Source: an uncultured Streptococcus sp.
GTDB lineage: Bacteria > Bacillota > Bacilli > Lactobacillales > Streptococcaceae
Length of the DNA: 64,000 nt
Direction: 5' to 3'
NCBI GenBank assembly: GCA_934229725.1
Contig: CAKQDX010000006.1
Coordinates: forward strand, 1 to 64,000
In this document: positions 8,436 to 17,817 of the stretch, in pieces
How the letters are laid out: each line of letters starts with the position of its first letter
Numbering within the stretch: the first letter of the stretch is position 1
Translations under genes and position numbers: made by a program
The notes under the pieces: generated by a model
What the model saw: only the letters and a program-made list of their open reading frames with translations
Database searches by the model: none
What the model was told of the DNA's origin: nothing

Positions 8436-9851
8436 ATGAAAAAAAAGAAAAAACATTCAAGCAAAAAGTATAGTGGAAGTCGCCGAAAAACTAAAGACAA
8501 GAAGAAAGATTCGTTAGAACAAGACCTTCAAAAAGATATCAAAAAAGACGTCAAAAATGATATCAAGGATGATAAAAAGGATGTCAAAAAAGACGCCAAA
8601 AAGTCCAAGAAGAAAGAGACGAAAAAAGAACATAAAAAGTCTTCTAAAAAATCTGTAGATAAGAAACCTGCTAAGGAAGCAGTTGTATCAGATGAACAAA
8701 AGGAAAAGGAACCAAAAACGGAACCTTTAGCATTAAGGAGCAAGCGTTCTAAGAAATCTAGAGCTAAGTCAAAATCCAAGTCATCTCGAGATGATAAAAA
8801 AGCTTACCTTATTTTGGCTTTCCTAGGTGCTTTGGTGGTTCTATTGTTTATCGCGATGCTTGCTCTAGCAGGGCGCGGCAAGCAAGCTGGTCACTCAGGT
8901 AACTTTGGAAATATTTTTGGATCCAATTCAAAAGTGGCAAAAAAAGATGAGAAGGAAAAAGAGGAAAAGGTCACACCAACCAACAAGTCAGCTGAAGCTA
9001 AACAGGCTGTTATGGATGCGGATGCTAACACGATGGCGGCCAATGGTTTGACTTATGACTATGCCAATATGACTTTGAACCAAGTGGTCGAAGCTTATTT
9101 GGCTGATCAAGGTATTGACTCTAGCCAAATTGCTTTCTCATATAAGAATACCAAAACTAATGAGCATTATTCCATGAATGATACTCAGCCAATGACTGCA
9201 GGCTCTACTTACAAACTGCCATTAAACATGCTTGTCATGGATGAAGTCAACAAAGGCAAACTTTCTTTAACGGAACGTTTTGATATTACGAACACTGAGT
9301 ATGAGTACCAAGGTGAGCATGATAATTATGTTGCTGCCTTTGGTGGTTCAATGACCATTCCAGAAATGCAAGAGTACTCTCTTGTGTACTCTGAAAATAC
9401 TCCAGCTTATGCTTTGGCAGAACGCCTAGGTGGGATGGAGAAATTCTATGGTATGCTTGATAAATATGGTAAATCAAAAGGTGATGTCAAGACTATCCAA
9501 ATGCATGGCAATAAGACGACAACAGATTATTACATTCAAGTTTTGGATTACCTTTGGAAGCATCAGGATAACTACAAGGATATTCTCCATTACATTGGTG
9601 AATCATTCCCTAATGAGTACTATAAGACCTACCTTCCTGATTTAACGATTTATCAAAAACCAGGTTATGTCCGTGAAGCACTAAATGTTGATGCTATTGT
9701 TATGGAAGACACACCTTACATGGTAGCTATCTATACACGTTACCTCGGTGGTTCGACTGAAGACTCATCAGAAATTAGTGGCTGGGGTCTTCAACAATTG
9801 GGTATGCTCTGTTATGTGATTAACGAGTGGCACCGTGTTAATATGAATTAA
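8436..9851 (+). CDS. Membrane-anchored class A beta-lactamase-like serine hydrolase
   Basis: The 471-residue protein has three parts. Residues 1-120 are a cytosolic tail very rich in Lys, Asp and Ser with loose KDVKKDAKK-type repeats. Residues 123-145 form one membrane helix. Residues 200-471 are an extracellular beta-lactamase-fold domain with STYK (S257, K260), SEN (319-321) and KPG in QKPGYV where KTG is usual; no clear Glu166-type motif is seen. Enzymes of this kind include PBP-like carboxypeptidases and inactive homologues, so a peptidoglycan or cell-surface role is an inference. The start lacks a ribosome site, and the promoter is unclear. It ends in a bidirectional terminator. Confidence 0.75.
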   Translation: MKKKKKHSSKKYSGSRRKTKDKKKDSLEQDLQKDIKKDVKNDIKDDKKDVKKDAKKSKKKETKKEHKKSSKKSVDKKPAKEAVVSDEQKEKEPKTEPLALRSKRSKKSRAKSKSKSSRDDKKAYLILAFLGALVVLLFIAMLALAGRGKQAGHSGNFGNIFGSNSKVAKKDEKEKEEKVTPTNKSAEAKQAVMDADANTMAANGLTYDYANMTLNQVVEAYLADQGIDSSQIAFSYKNTKTNEHYSMNDTQPMTAGSTYKLPLNMLVMDEVNKGKLSLTERFDITNTEYEYQGEHDNYVAAFGGSMTIPEMQEYSLVYSENTPAYALAERLGGMEKFYGMLDKYGKSKGDVKTIQMHGNKTTTDYYIQVLDYLWKHQDNYKDILHYIGESFPNEYYKTYLPDLTIYQKPGYVREALNVDAIVMEDTPYMVAIYTRYLGGSTEDSSEISGWGLQQLGMLCYVINEWHRVNMN

Positions 9852-9857
9852 TAAACC

Positions 9858-9883
9858 AAAAAGCCGAAATGATCGGCTTTTTT
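9858..9883. terminator. Bidirectional terminator
   Basis: AAAAAGCCGA (9858-9867), loop AATGA, TCGGCTTTTT (9873-9882). The A and T flanks let it stop transcription of the hydrolase gene and of the convergent prepilin peptidase gene. Confidence 0.85.
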
Positions 9884-9886
9884 GCT

Positions 9887-10537
9887 TTATGTGATGAAGG
9901 TAAGAAATAAAATACTTACAAACAGAAAAGGTACAAATGCGATTTTTTGCTTGAGGTCTTTACTGACTAGGAAATAGATAAGTCCCAAAAGACAAGCTAT
10001 TTCGATAGCCAGTAGTATTTGAGAAAATGGGAAAATGAGTGAGGCGCTTGCCAAGTAGAGAAAATCACCTTCTCCGATATTTAGGTGTTTGAGATAAGCT
10101 AGGATAGCAAGTGCGAGTCCCAAAGTAAAGGTTAGGTAAAAGTTTCCCAAAAACATGAGAGGCGTAGTTCCAAGTAGCCAAATAAGAAGTGGGTATGATT
10201 GATGTTTTAAATCAAAGAGTGTTAGACAGAGACTGAAAATAATAAAGTAGGCTTCAGCGAAATCTAGAAAGTGGTGTAAAAAGAGTAAACAGACTACTCC
10301 GCAGAACAGTTCAATAAAGAGATAACGATAAGGAATAGGTTTTTGACAAAAACGACACCTAGATTTTAGAATAAGTTGTGAGAAGACAGGTACCATCTCA
10401 AAAAATCGCAATGAGTGCTTACAAAAGCTGCAGTGGCTGCTAGGAGTCACTATGGATTCTTCGGGGAAACGGTCACAAACCAAGCCAATAAATGAGCCTA
10501 AGGAAGCTCCTAGAAAAAAATAAATGATACTTAACAT
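9887..10537 (-). CDS. comC/pilD: Prepilin peptidase (type 4 leader peptidase) of the competence pilus
   Basis: The 216-residue polytopic membrane protein carries the two CxxC pairs of the cytosolic loop (CSFC, CRFC), the first catalytic Asp in FDLKHQSYP and the second in GEGDF. It cleaves and methylates the ComGC-type pilins used for DNA uptake. Naming is confusing because comC in streptococci can also mean the CSP pheromone; this is the peptidase (also cilC). On the reverse strand, eight bases 5' of the ATG, is TTCGAATA, one mismatch from the ComX (sigma-X) box TACGAATA, so expression is probably limited to competence. Confidence 0.92.
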   Translation of the reverse strand: MLSIIYFFLGASLGSFIGLVCDRFPEESIVTPSSHCSFCKHSLRFFEMVPVFSQLILKSRCRFCQKPIPYRYLFIELFCGVVCLLFLHHFLDFAEAYFIIFSLCLTLFDLKHQSYPLLIWLLGTTPLMFLGNFYLTFTLGLALAILAYLKHLNIGEGDFLYLASASLIFPFSQILLAIEIACLLGLIYFLVSKDLKQKIAFVPFLFVSILFLTFIT

Positions 10538-10544
10538 ACCTATG

Positions 10545-10552
10545 TATTCGAA
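10545..10552 (-). promoter_or_regulatory. ComX (sigma-X) cin-box of the prepilin peptidase gene
   Basis: Reverse strand reads CTTTTTCGAATACATAGG; the core TTCGAATA matches 7 of 8 of TACGAATA and has the usual T-rich 5' flank. The gap to the ATG is 7 bases, so the transcript would start at or next to the start codon. Confidence 0.65.
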
Positions 10553-10576
10553 AAAGAGTCAAAAAAATCATTATAT

Positions 10577-10605
10577 TTGACTCTTATTTATAAATATTCT
10601 AAAAT
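10577..10605 (+). promoter_or_regulatory. dpr promoter with PerR box in the spacer
   Basis: TTGACT (10577-10582), 17 bases, TAAAAT (10600-10605). Inside it, 10588-10602 reads TTATAAATATTCTAA, 13 of 15 matches to the Per box TTATAATNATTATAA. PerR bound here would block RNA polymerase. Confidence 0.75.
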
Positions 10606-10646
10606 AAAGATGTAAACAATAGTAATTCTAAATAAGGAGAAAAAAT

Positions 10647-11168
10647 ATGGTACATACAATTAAAGAAACTATCACTGAAACAGTTAATGATCATGTTACA
10701 GCATCAACAAACACTAAAACAAAAGCAGTCTTGAATCAAGCAGTTGCTGATTTGTCTGTAGCAGCTTCAATTGTCCACCAAGTACACTGGTATATGCGTG
10801 GCTCTGGTTTCCTTTATCTTCATCCAAAAATGGATGAATTAATGGATAGCTTGAACGGTCATCTTGATGTTATTAGTGAACGTTTGATTACTATTGGTGG
10901 GGAACCATTTTCAACACTCGTTGAGTTTTCATCTAATTCAGGATTGACAGAAACTACAGGTACTTTTGATAAATCAATGACTGATCAAATCCAGTTGTTG
11001 GTTGATACATATAAATACTTGTCAGTTTTGTTCCAAGTTGGTTTGGATATTACAGATGAAGAAGGAGATGCTCCTTCAAATGATATCTTTACAGCAGCTA
11101 AGTCAGAAATTGATAAAACAGTATGGATGTTGACTGCTGAACTTGGTAAAGAACCTGGCTTGAAATAA
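10647..11168 (+). CDS. dpr: Dps-like peroxide resistance ferritin
   Basis: The 173-residue protein has the Dps ferroxidase residues: His in [10 protein letters not shown], then Asp and Glu in [14 protein letters not shown]. Dpr assembles as a hollow dodecamer that oxidises and stores iron, so preventing Fenton chemistry; it is central to oxygen tolerance in catalase-negative streptococci. Ribosome site AAGGAG is 8 bases before the ATG. A Per box lies in the promoter and perR follows immediately, so it is part of the PerR regulon by position and site. No strong terminator is seen between dpr and perR, but perR has its own promoter. Confidence 0.95.
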   Translation: MVHTIKETITETVNDHVTASTNTKTKAVLNQAVADLSVAASIVHQVHWYMRGSGFLYLHPKMDELMDSLNGHLDVISERLITIGGEPFSTLVEFSSNSGLTETTGTFDKSMTDQIQLLVDTYKYLSVLFQVGLDITDEEGDAPSNDIFTAAKSEIDKTVWMLTAELGKEPGLK

Positions 11169-11190
11169 GCATTTTTCTGAGTTAAGATGA

Positions 11191-11220
11191 TTGTCAAGAG
11201 TTCCTCTAAAAGTGTATAAT
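11191..11220 (+). promoter_or_regulatory. Promoter of perR
   Basis: TTGTCA (11191-11196), 18 bases, TATAAT (11215-11220). I see no second clear Per box. Confidence 0.6.
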
Positions 11221-11256
11221 ATTAACAAAATACTTTTAGAAGAAGGGAGGGGCGAT

Positions 11257-11694
11257 ATGTCTCAACATCGACGTAGTTTAAGCGTTTATGAAGATGTCTT
11301 GAATCAGTTAAAGGCAAAGGGAATTCGATTGACGGAGTCTCGCAAAGCTGTTATCCGTTATTTGATGATGTCTGATCAGCACCCTAGTGCAGATGTGATA
11401 TATTATGATCTCCTCCCTGACAACCCAGGTATGAGTCTTGCGACTGTTTATAACAATCTCAAAGTTTTGGTTGAAGAGGGAATCGTCTCAGAAATTAAAG
11501 TAAACAATGATAATACGACCTACTATGATTTTATGGGACATGATCATTTGAATATTGTCTGTGAAAAATGTGGACACATCACTGACTTGGATTTACCGAT
11601 TCCTTCTTTCAAGGAAGAGGTCGAGTCGCAAACAGGATTTCGTATCACTCGTGAACAAATGATTTTACATGGCATTTGCCCGAATTGTCAATAG
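11257..11694 (+). CDS. perR: PerR peroxide-responsive repressor (Fur family)
   Basis: The 145-residue protein is a Fur-family regulator: winged helix with SLATVYNNLKVLVEEG, dimerisation domain with the regulatory His/Asp region (YYDFMGHDHLNIVC), and two Cys pairs for structural zinc (CEKC, CPNC). The start at 11257 is chosen because a very strong AGAAGGGAGGGG lies just before it; the frame is open further upstream. The sequence is closer to streptococcal PerR than to Zur. With iron or manganese bound it represses dpr and other oxidative genes; peroxide oxidation of its His ligands releases it. Confidence 0.9.
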   Translation: MSQHRRSLSVYEDVLNQLKAKGIRLTESRKAVIRYLMMSDQHPSADVIYYDLLPDNPGMSLATVYNNLKVLVEEGIVSEIKVNNDNTTYYDFMGHDHLNIVCEKCGHITDLDLPIPSFKEEVESQTGFRITREQMILHGICPNCQ

Positions 11695-11698
11695 ATTG

Positions 11699-11727
11699 AA
11701 ACCTGAGTCTCACTGGCTTGGGTTTTT
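11699..11727 (+). terminator. Terminator of perR
   Basis: AAACCTGAG (11699-11707) pairs with CTTGGGTTT (11717-11725), two G-U pairs, then T. Confidence 0.65.
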
Positions 11728-11768
11728 GAATTTAGAGTCGATAATTTGTAAAGGTTTTCATTAGTCTC

Positions 11769-11797
11769 TTGTCATGACTGAAGCTTTTTGCTAAAAT
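11769..11797 (+). promoter_or_regulatory. Promoter giving a leaderless yqgQ-glcK mRNA
   Basis: TTGTCA (11769-11774), exactly 17 bases, TAAAAT (11792-11797) with an upstream TG-C. Six bases separate the -10 from the ATG at 11804, and there is no Shine-Dalgarno. Confidence 0.7.
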
Positions 11798-11803
11798 ATT
11801 GCT

Positions 11804-12028
11804 ATGAGAACTTTATATGATGTTCAACAGCTGTTGAAGCAATTTGGCATAATAGTTTATCTAGGTAAAAGACTTTATGATATTGAGATGATGAAAATTG
11901 AGTTAGAGGCTCTTTACCAGAATGGCTTAATTGATAAAGACAATTATCTATCTGCTGAAATGATTTTACGGCGTGAGCATCGCATTGAAATGGAGAAAGA
12001 AAATGAGCAAAAAACTCTTAGGTATTGA
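11804..12028 (+). CDS. yqgQ: YqgQ family protein (DUF910)
   Basis: The 74-residue protein (MRTLYDVQQLLKQFG, YLGKRLYDIEMMKIELEALY) matches the small helical YqgQ family. Its function is unknown, but in Bacilli it is regularly placed just before the ROK glucokinase gene, as here. Its 3' end overlaps glcK by 26 bases in another frame and supplies the glcK ribosome site (GGAG in ATGGAGAAAG). The mRNA appears leaderless. Confidence 0.85.
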   Translation: MRTLYDVQQLLKQFGIIVYLGKRLYDIEMMKIELEALYQNGLIDKDNYLSAEMILRREHRIEMEKENEQKTLRY

Positions 12029-12971
12029 CCTTGGTGGAACAACTGTCAAATTTGGTATTTTGACTGCAGAAGGTAACGTTCAGGAAAAATGGGCGATTGA
12101 AACAAATACGCTTGAAGATGGACGTCACATCGTTCCAAATATTATTGAGTCCTTGAAACACCGTTTGGCAATGTACGGACTCACTGCAGATGACTTTATT
12201 GGAATTGGTATGGGATCTCCAGGTGCTGTTGACCGTAAAAATAAAACGGTAACAGGTGCCTTCAACCTAAACTGGGCAGATACTCAAGAAGTTGGTTCTG
12301 TCATTGAAAAAGAATTGGGTATTCCATTCGCTATTGATAATGATGCAAATGTGGCTGCCTTAGGTGAACGTTGGGTTGGTGCTGGTGCCAACAATCCAGA
12401 TGTTGTTTTTGTAACACTTGGAACAGGTGTAGGTGGCGGTGTTATCGCTGATGGTAATTTGATTCACGGTGTTGCCGGTGCTGGTGGTGAGATTGGTCAT
12501 ATTATCGTTGAACCTGAGACAGGTTTTGAATGTACATGTGGAAATAATGGCTGTTTGGAAACTGTAGCTTCAGCAACTGGTGTGGTTCGTTTGGCGCGTC
12601 ACATGGCAGAGGAGTATGAAGGCGATTCAGCCATTAAGGCTGCTGTAGATAACGGTGAACAAGTAACAAGTAAAGATATCTTTATGGCTGCGGCTGAAGG
12701 AGATAAGTTCGCCGATAGTATTGTTGATAAGGTGTCAGAATACCTTGGACTCGCCACAGCAAATATTTCAAACATCCTTAACCCTGATTCAGTTGTCATC
12801 GGTGGTGGTGTTTCAGCTGCTGGAGAATTCTTGCGTAGTAGAGTAGAAAGTTATTTTGTACGTTATGCTTTCCCACAAGTACGTCGTACAACAAAAGTGA
12901 AATTGGCTGAGCTTGGTAATGATGCTGGTATCATTGGAGCTGCCAGTCTAGCTCTTACAATTCAAAAATAA
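12003..12971 (+). CDS. glcK: ROK-family glucokinase
   Basis: The 322-residue protein starts MSKKLLGIDLGGTTVKFG (phosphate-1 loop) and has FALGERWVGAG-type and GTGVGGGVI loops, with the ROK zinc motif CTCGNNGCLE. It phosphorylates free glucose with ATP, for example glucose released from lactose or other sugars. The ATG at 12003 was preferred to an upstream in-frame ATG because GGAGAAAG lies directly before it and MSKKLLG is the conserved N-terminus. It forms an operon with yqgQ and is followed by a terminator. In Gram-positive bacteria this enzyme also affects carbon catabolite repression. Confidence 0.95.
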   Translation: MSKKLLGIDLGGTTVKFGILTAEGNVQEKWAIETNTLEDGRHIVPNIIESLKHRLAMYGLTADDFIGIGMGSPGAVDRKNKTVTGAFNLNWADTQEVGSVIEKELGIPFAIDNDANVAALGERWVGAGANNPDVVFVTLGTGVGGGVIADGNLIHGVAGAGGEIGHIIVEPETGFECTCGNNGCLETVASATGVVRLARHMAEEYEGDSAIKAAVDNGEQVTSKDIFMAAAEGDKFADSIVDKVSEYLGLATANISNILNPDSVVIGGGVSAAGEFLRSRVESYFVRYAFPQVRRTTKVKLAELGNDAGIIGAASLALTIQK

Positions 12972-12975
12972 TGTG

Positions 12976-13017
12976 AAAAGGTGTGTCTGACCAATTGGGG
13001 TCTTATTGCACCTTTTT
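12976..13017 (+). terminator. Terminator of yqgQ-glcK
   Basis: AAAAGGTG (12976-12983) pairs with CACCTTTT (13009-13016); the inner GACC/GGTC extends the hairpin. Confidence 0.75.
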
Positions 13018-13050
13018 CTTATTGAAAAACGTTTACAATTGGTCTGGGTT

Positions 13051-13079
13051 CTGCCATTTTCTTAAAATTGTGGTATACT
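13051..13079 (+). promoter_or_regulatory. Promoter of typA
   Basis: CTGCCA (13051-13056), 17 bases, TATACT (13074-13079) with TG-G before it (extended -10). Confidence 0.6.
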
Positions 13080-13112
13080 TGAAAAGTTGAAATAAAAATT
13101 AAAGAGGAAAAA

Positions 13113-14963
13113 ATGACTAAATATAGAGAAGACATCCGTAACGTTGCCATTATTGCGCACGTTGACCACGGGAAAACAACACTTGTAGATGAATTGTTGA
13201 AACAATCACATACCCTTGATGAACGTAAGGAACTTGATGAGCGTGCAATGGACTCTAACGATCTTGAAAAAGAACGTGGTATTACTATCCTTGCTAAGAA
13301 TACAGCCGTTGCTTACAAAGGTACTCGTATCAATATCATGGACACACCAGGACACGCAGACTTTGGTGGAGAAGTTGAACGTATCATGAAAATGGTTGAT
13401 GGGGTTGTTCTTGTTGTTGATGCCTACGAAGGAACGATGCCTCAAACACGTTTTGTGTTGAAAAAAGCGCTTGAGCAAAATTTGACACCAATTGTTGTTG
13501 TTAACAAGATTGATAAACCATCAGCTCGCCCTGAAGAAGTTGTTGATGAAGTCCTAGAACTCTTCATCGAACTCGGCGCAGATGATGATCAGTTGGAATT
13601 CCCAGTTGTATATGCATCAGCGATTAATGGTACATCATCATTGTCAGATAATCCTGCTGATCAAGAGCACACCATGGCTCCAATCTTTGACACGATTATT
13701 GATCACATCCCAGCTCCTGTAGATAACTCAGATGAGCCACTTCAATTTCAAGTGTCACTTCTTGACTACAACGACTTTGTTGGACGTATTGGTATTGGAC
13801 GTGTCTTCCGTGGAACTGTAAAAGTTGGTGACCAAGTTACCCTTTCAAAACTTGACGGAACAACTAAAAACTTCCGTGTTACGAAACTTTTTGGTTTCTT
13901 TGGTTTGGAGCGTCGTGAAATTGATGAAGCTAAAGCTGGTGACTTGATTGCCATCTCAGGTATGGAAGACATCTTCGTTGGTGAAACTATTACACCAACA
14001 GATGCTGTTGAACCATTGCCAGTACTTCGTATTGATGAACCAACTCTTCAAATGACTTTCTTGGCTAACAACTCACCATTTGCTGGTCGTGAAGGTAAAC
14101 ACGTAACGTCACGTAAGGTTGAAGAACGTCTTTTGGCAGAATTGCAAACGGACGTTTCTCTTCGTGTAGATCCGACTGATTCACCTGATAAATGGACGGT
14201 TTCAGGTCGTGGTGAATTGCACTTGTCAATTCTTATTGAAACAATGCGTCGTGAAGGATACGAACTTCAAGTATCTCGTCCAGAGGTTATCATCAAAGAG
14301 ATTGATGGTGTAAAATGCGAACCATTTGAACGTGTTCAAATTGATACTCCTGAAGAGTACCAAGGTTCTATCATTCAAGCCCTTTCAGAACGTAAAGGTG
14401 ATATGCTTGATATGCAAATGGTTGGTAATGGTCAAACACGTATTATTTTCCTTGTACCAGCTCGTGGCCTTATCGGATTCTCTACTGAATTCTTGTCTAT
14501 GACACGTGGTTACGGTATTATGAACCATACCTTTGACCAATACTTGCCAGTTGTAGCGGGAGAAATCGGTGGACGCCACCGTGGTGCCCTTGTTTCTATC
14601 GATACAGGTAAGGCGACAACGTATTCAATTATGCGTATTGAAGAACGTGGTACAATCTTCGTTAACCCAGGTACAGAAGTATATGAAGGTATGATTGTCG
14701 GTGAAAATGCTCGTGAAAATGACCTTGGTGTTAATATCACTACAGCAAAACAAATGACAAATGTGCGTTCAGCTACGAAGGACCAAACAGCCGTAATCAA
14801 GACTCCACGTATCTTAACACTTGAAGAATCACTTGAATTCTTGGATGATGATGAGTACATGGAAGTAACACCTGAATCTATCCGCTTGCGTAAACAAATT
14901 TTGAATAAAGCAGAGCGTGATAAAGCTAACAAACGTAAGAAGAAAGCAGCAGAAGCTGAATAA
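13113..14963 (+). CDS. typA: Ribosome-associated GTPase TypA/BipA
   Basis: The 616-residue protein is a translational GTPase with AHVDHGKTT (G1), RGITI (G2), DTPGHADF (G3) and NKIDKPSA (G4), domains II, III and V as in EF-G, and the BipA-specific C-terminal domain. BipA binds the 70S ribosome and helps late assembly of the 50S subunit, mainly in cold or stress. Ribosome site AAAGAGGAAA is close before the ATG. It is followed 19 bases later by a small membrane protein gene with a strong ribosome site, probably co-transcribed. It ends in a Lys-rich tail. Confidence 0.96.
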   Translation: MTKYREDIRNVAIIAHVDHGKTTLVDELLKQSHTLDERKELDERAMDSNDLEKERGITILAKNTAVAYKGTRINIMDTPGHADFGGEVERIMKMVDGVVLVVDAYEGTMPQTRFVLKKALEQNLTPIVVVNKIDKPSARPEEVVDEVLELFIELGADDDQLEFPVVYASAINGTSSLSDNPADQEHTMAPIFDTIIDHIPAPVDNSDEPLQFQVSLLDYNDFVGRIGIGRVFRGTVKVGDQVTLSKLDGTTKNFRVTKLFGFFGLERREIDEAKAGDLIAISGMEDIFVGETITPTDAVEPLPVLRIDEPTLQMTFLANNSPFAGREGKHVTSRKVEERLLAELQTDVSLRVDPTDSPDKWTVSGRGELHLSILIETMRREGYELQVSRPEVIIKEIDGVKCEPFERVQIDTPEEYQGSIIQALSERKGDMLDMQMVGNGQTRIIFLVPARGLIGFSTEFLSMTRGYGIMNHTFDQYLPVVAGEIGGRHRGALVSIDTGKATTYSIMRIEERGTIFVNPGTEVYEGMIVGENARENDLGVNITTAKQMTNVRSATKDQTAVIKTPRILTLEESLEFLDDDEYMEVTPESIRLRKQILNKAERDKANKRKKKAAEAE

Positions 14964-14982
14964 TTTAGAGGGAGGAGAAGGG

Positions 14983-15252
14983 ATGTTTTATCTGATTGTT
15001 GCTATATTGATTTCGTCATTTTATTTCTTTATTGCACCCAAGTCGGTAAAAAACACCATGAATCTCCTCTTTGTCATGGTTACCTCAGCATTGCTATTAC
15101 TTTTAGCAGTGTTATCAATCATCAAATTTTTCAGTTTACCCGGTGAGTTTTTTGTCACGGTGGGAATGCTTGTATTGAGTTATTTTACTTTAAAAGATTT
15201 TTTTTCCATGTCAGAGCTAAAACATGAAAAAACTGAACAAGAAGAAAAATAA
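14983..15252 (+). CDS. DUF3165 family small membrane protein
   Basis: The 89-residue protein has three predicted membrane helices (about 2-18, 26-48, 54-72) and a charged C-terminal tail (KHEKTEQEEK). It resembles the DUF3165 proteins that sit between typA and murD in streptococci. Function unknown. The start at 14983 is set by a strong GGAGGAGAAGGG site right before it; the longer frame upstream overlaps typA and is unlikely. Confidence 0.8.
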   Translation: MFYLIVAILISSFYFFIAPKSVKNTMNLLFVMVTSALLLLLAVLSIIKFFSLPGEFFVTVGMLVLSYFTLKDFFSMSELKHEKTEQEEK

Positions 15253-15266
15253 GTCACATGAACCTT

Positions 15267-15296
15267 AAAAAGTCAATCGCCTAGATTGGCTTTTTT
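15267..15296 (+). terminator. Terminator of typA-DUF3165
   Basis: AAAAAGTCAATC, loop GCCTA, GATTGGCTTTTTT; an 8-bp core stem with A/T flanks. Confidence 0.85.
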
Positions 15297-15353
15297 CTGT
15301 GCTTAGAAGAGGTAACTTCTTGAAATAGGTTGGGATAAAAGGTAAAATGGTTA

Positions 15354-15362
15354 TGATACAAT
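15354..15362 (+). promoter_or_regulatory. Extended -10 promoter of murD-murG-divIB
   Basis: TG-A-TACAAT; about 20 bases before murD. Confidence 0.5.
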
Positions 15363-15381
15363 TTGAGAGAATGGACGAATT

Positions 15382-16734
15382 ATGAAATCAGTAACACAAT
15401 TTGAAAATAAAAAAGTTTTGGTCCTTGGTTTGGCAAAGTCTGGTGAAGCAGCAGCTCGCCTCTTGGCTAAGTTAGGAGCTATCGTCACTGTTAATGACGG
15501 AAAACCATTTGAGGAAAACCCTTCGGCTCAGGCTCTTCTTGAAGAAGGAATTAAGGTTGTTTGTGGTGGACATCCTCTTGAGCTTTTGGATGAAAATTTT
15601 GAACTAATGGTCAAGAACCCTGGGATTCGTTACGACAATCCAATGGTAGCCCGTGCGCTTGAAAAAGGAATTCCAGTTTGGACTGAAGTTGAATTGGCTT
15701 ACCTAGTGTCAGAAGCACCGATTATTGGTATAACTGGCTCAAACGGTAAGACGACAACGACAACTATGATTGCTGATGTCCTAAATCATGGTGGCAAGTC
15801 TGGCGTCTTGTCAGGAAATATCGGCTTCCCTGCATCAGAAGTTGCCCAATCAGTGACCGCTCAAGATACCTTAGTTATGGAATTGTCTTCTTTCCAATTG
15901 ATGGGAATTGACAGTTTCCATCCCCACATTGCGGTTATTACCAATTTGATGCCAACGCATATTGATTATCATGGTAGTTTTGAAGCATATGTGGCAGCCA
16001 AATGGAATATTCAAAATCGAATGACCTCAGATGATTTCATTATTTTGAACTTTAACCAAGATCTTGCTAAAGAGTTGGCTACTAAGACGAAAGCACAAGT
16101 CGTTCCATTTTCAACTGTGGAAAAAGTAGATGGAGCCTATCTTGAAAACGGGGGTCTCTACTATAAAGGTGAGTTGATTATGCAATCCGATGAGATTGGC
16201 GTACCTGGTAGTCACAATGTTGAAAATGCTTTGGCTACAATTGCGGTTTCTAAGCTGTCAGGTATTTCAAACCAGGCAATCAAAGAAACTTTAGCAAGTT
16301 TTGGAGGGGTTAAGCATCGCCTTCAATTCGTTGATACCATTAATGACGTGAAATTCTATAATGATAGTAAGTCAACAAACATTTTGGCGACTCAAAAAGC
16401 ACTCTCTGGATTTGATAATAGTAAAGTCATTTTGATTGCTGGTGGTTTAGATCGTGGTAATGAATTTGATGAATTTGTTCCTGATATTACAGGAGTCAAG
16501 AAAATGATTATTTTGGGAGAATCCGCTCCTCGTGTCAAACGTGCCGCTGATAAGGCAGGTGTATCTTATCTTGATGCTAAAGATGTAGCTGATGCAACAC
16601 GTATTGCTTTTGATCAAGCAAGTGCAGGCGATGTTGTCTTATTGAGCCCTGCTAACGCAAGTTGGGATATGTACAAGAATTTTGAAGTGCGTGGTGATGA
16701 ATTTATCGCAACGGTTGAGCAATTGAAGGGATAA
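15382..16734 (+). CDS. murD: UDP-MurNAc-L-alanine:D-glutamate ligase
   Basis: The 450-residue Mur ligase has the N-terminal Rossmann domain ([14 protein letters not shown]), the P-loop [12 protein letters not shown] (residues 116-127), and the C-terminal domain with KHRLQFV and NDSKSTN, the MurD signature. It adds D-Glu to the cytosolic peptidoglycan precursor. It starts the murD-murG-divIB transcription unit, with 3 bases to murG. A weak GAGAGAATGGA site precedes the ATG. Confidence 0.97.
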   Translation: MKSVTQFENKKVLVLGLAKSGEAAARLLAKLGAIVTVNDGKPFEENPSAQALLEEGIKVVCGGHPLELLDENFELMVKNPGIRYDNPMVARALEKGIPVWTEVELAYLVSEAPIIGITGSNGKTTTTTMIADVLNHGGKSGVLSGNIGFPASEVAQSVTAQDTLVMELSSFQLMGIDSFHPHIAVITNLMPTHIDYHGSFEAYVAAKWNIQNRMTSDDFIILNFNQDLAKELATKTKAQVVPFSTVEKVDGAYLENGGLYYKGELIMQSDEIGVPGSHNVENALATIAVSKLSGISNQAIKETLASFGGVKHRLQFVDTINDVKFYNDSKSTNILATQKALSGFDNSKVILIAGGLDRGNEFDEFVPDITGVKKMIILGESAPRVKRAADKAGVSYLDAKDVADATRIAFDQASAGDVVLLSPANASWDMYKNFEVRGDEFIATVEQLKG

Positions 16735-16737
16735 GCT

Positions 16738-17808
16738 ATGGCAAAATCGAAAAAGATTGTTTTTACCGGCGGTGGAACAGTTGGACATGTGACCTTAAAT
16801 CTTATCTTAATTCCAAAGTTCATCAAAGATGGATGGGAAGTTCACTATATTGGTGATAAACATGGCATCGAACATGAACAAATCTCTAAATCTGGTTTAG
16901 ATGTTACCTTCCACAGTATTGCTACAGGGAAGCTACGTCGATATTTTTCATGGCAAAATATGCTTGACGTTTTTAAAGTTGGTTGGGGAATCCTTCAATC
17001 TATTGCGATTATTGCAAAGATTCGCCCACAAGCACTTTTTTCTAAGGGAGGATTTGTCTCTGTACCGCCAGTGATTGCTTCTAAATTATTAGGAGTTCCT
17101 GTTTATGTGCATGAGTCTGACCTCTCTATGGGGTTAGCCAATAAGATTGCTTACAAGTTTGCGACTACGATGTTTACGACTTTTGAGCAACCAAAAGCGT
17201 TGACAAAGACAAAACATGTTGGCGCTATTACAAAGGTTGGTGTGGCACAAACGAATCAACAGGATGTCCTTGATAATATTAAGAAACAGTTTGATGCCAA
17301 TTTGAAAACCGTTCTTTTTATCGGTGGATCAGCTGGTGCAAAGGTTTTTAATGATTTTATTAGCAATACTCCACAACTGACTGAACACTACAATGTCATT
17401 AATATTTCTGGTGATTCTTCATTAAATACCTTACAACCTCATCTATATAGAATTGATTATGTAACAGATTTGTACCAACCTCTTATGGATTTGGCTGATT
17501 TAGTAGTAACTCGGGGTGGTTCAAATACCATTTTTGAATTATTGGCGATGAAAAAACTGCATGTAATCATTCCTTTGGGGAAAGAAGCTAGCCGTGGAGA
17601 TCAACTTGAAAATGCTGCTTATTTTGAACGAAAAGGTTATGCCCGCCAATTACAGGAACCTGATTTAAGTTGGGCAACTTTGAATGATGAGCTAGAACAA
17701 CTTGTTGAAAATGCAAAGACTTACAAAGAAGCTATGGCAAAATCTGAGGAAATTACCTCTCCTGATGATTTTTACCACCTATTAGTGACTAGTATTTCAA
17801 ATAAATAA
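16738..17808 (+). CDS. murG: UDP-GlcNAc:lipid I GlcNAc transferase
   Basis: The 356-residue GT28 enzyme shows the glycine-rich [10 protein letters not shown] at the N-terminus, [35 protein letters not shown] and [14 protein letters not shown], all MurG landmarks. It turns lipid I into lipid II on the inner membrane face. It is placed between murD and divIB with very short gaps, so it is made with them. Confidence 0.97.
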   Translation: MAKSKKIVFTGGGTVGHVTLNLILIPKFIKDGWEVHYIGDKHGIEHEQISKSGLDVTFHSIATGKLRRYFSWQNMLDVFKVGWGILQSIAIIAKIRPQALFSKGGFVSVPPVIASKLLGVPVYVHESDLSMGLANKIAYKFATTMFTTFEQPKALTKTKHVGAITKVGVAQTNQQDVLDNIKKQFDANLKTVLFIGGSAGAKVFNDFISNTPQLTEHYNVINISGDSSLNTLQPHLYRIDYVTDLYQPLMDLADLVVTRGGSNTIFELLAMKKLHVIIPLGKEASRGDQLENAAYFERKGYARQLQEPDLSWATLNDELEQLVENAKTYKEAMAKSEEITSPDDFYHLLVTSISNK

Positions 17809-17817
17809 AGGAATTTC

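Noticed and set aside
8411..8438. Leaderless start for the beta-lactamase-like gene
   Set aside because: The possible -10 boxes (CATTAT 8411-8416, TATTAT 8426-8431) are wrongly spaced for a start at the ATG and have no partner -35, so I left it out of the leaderless set.
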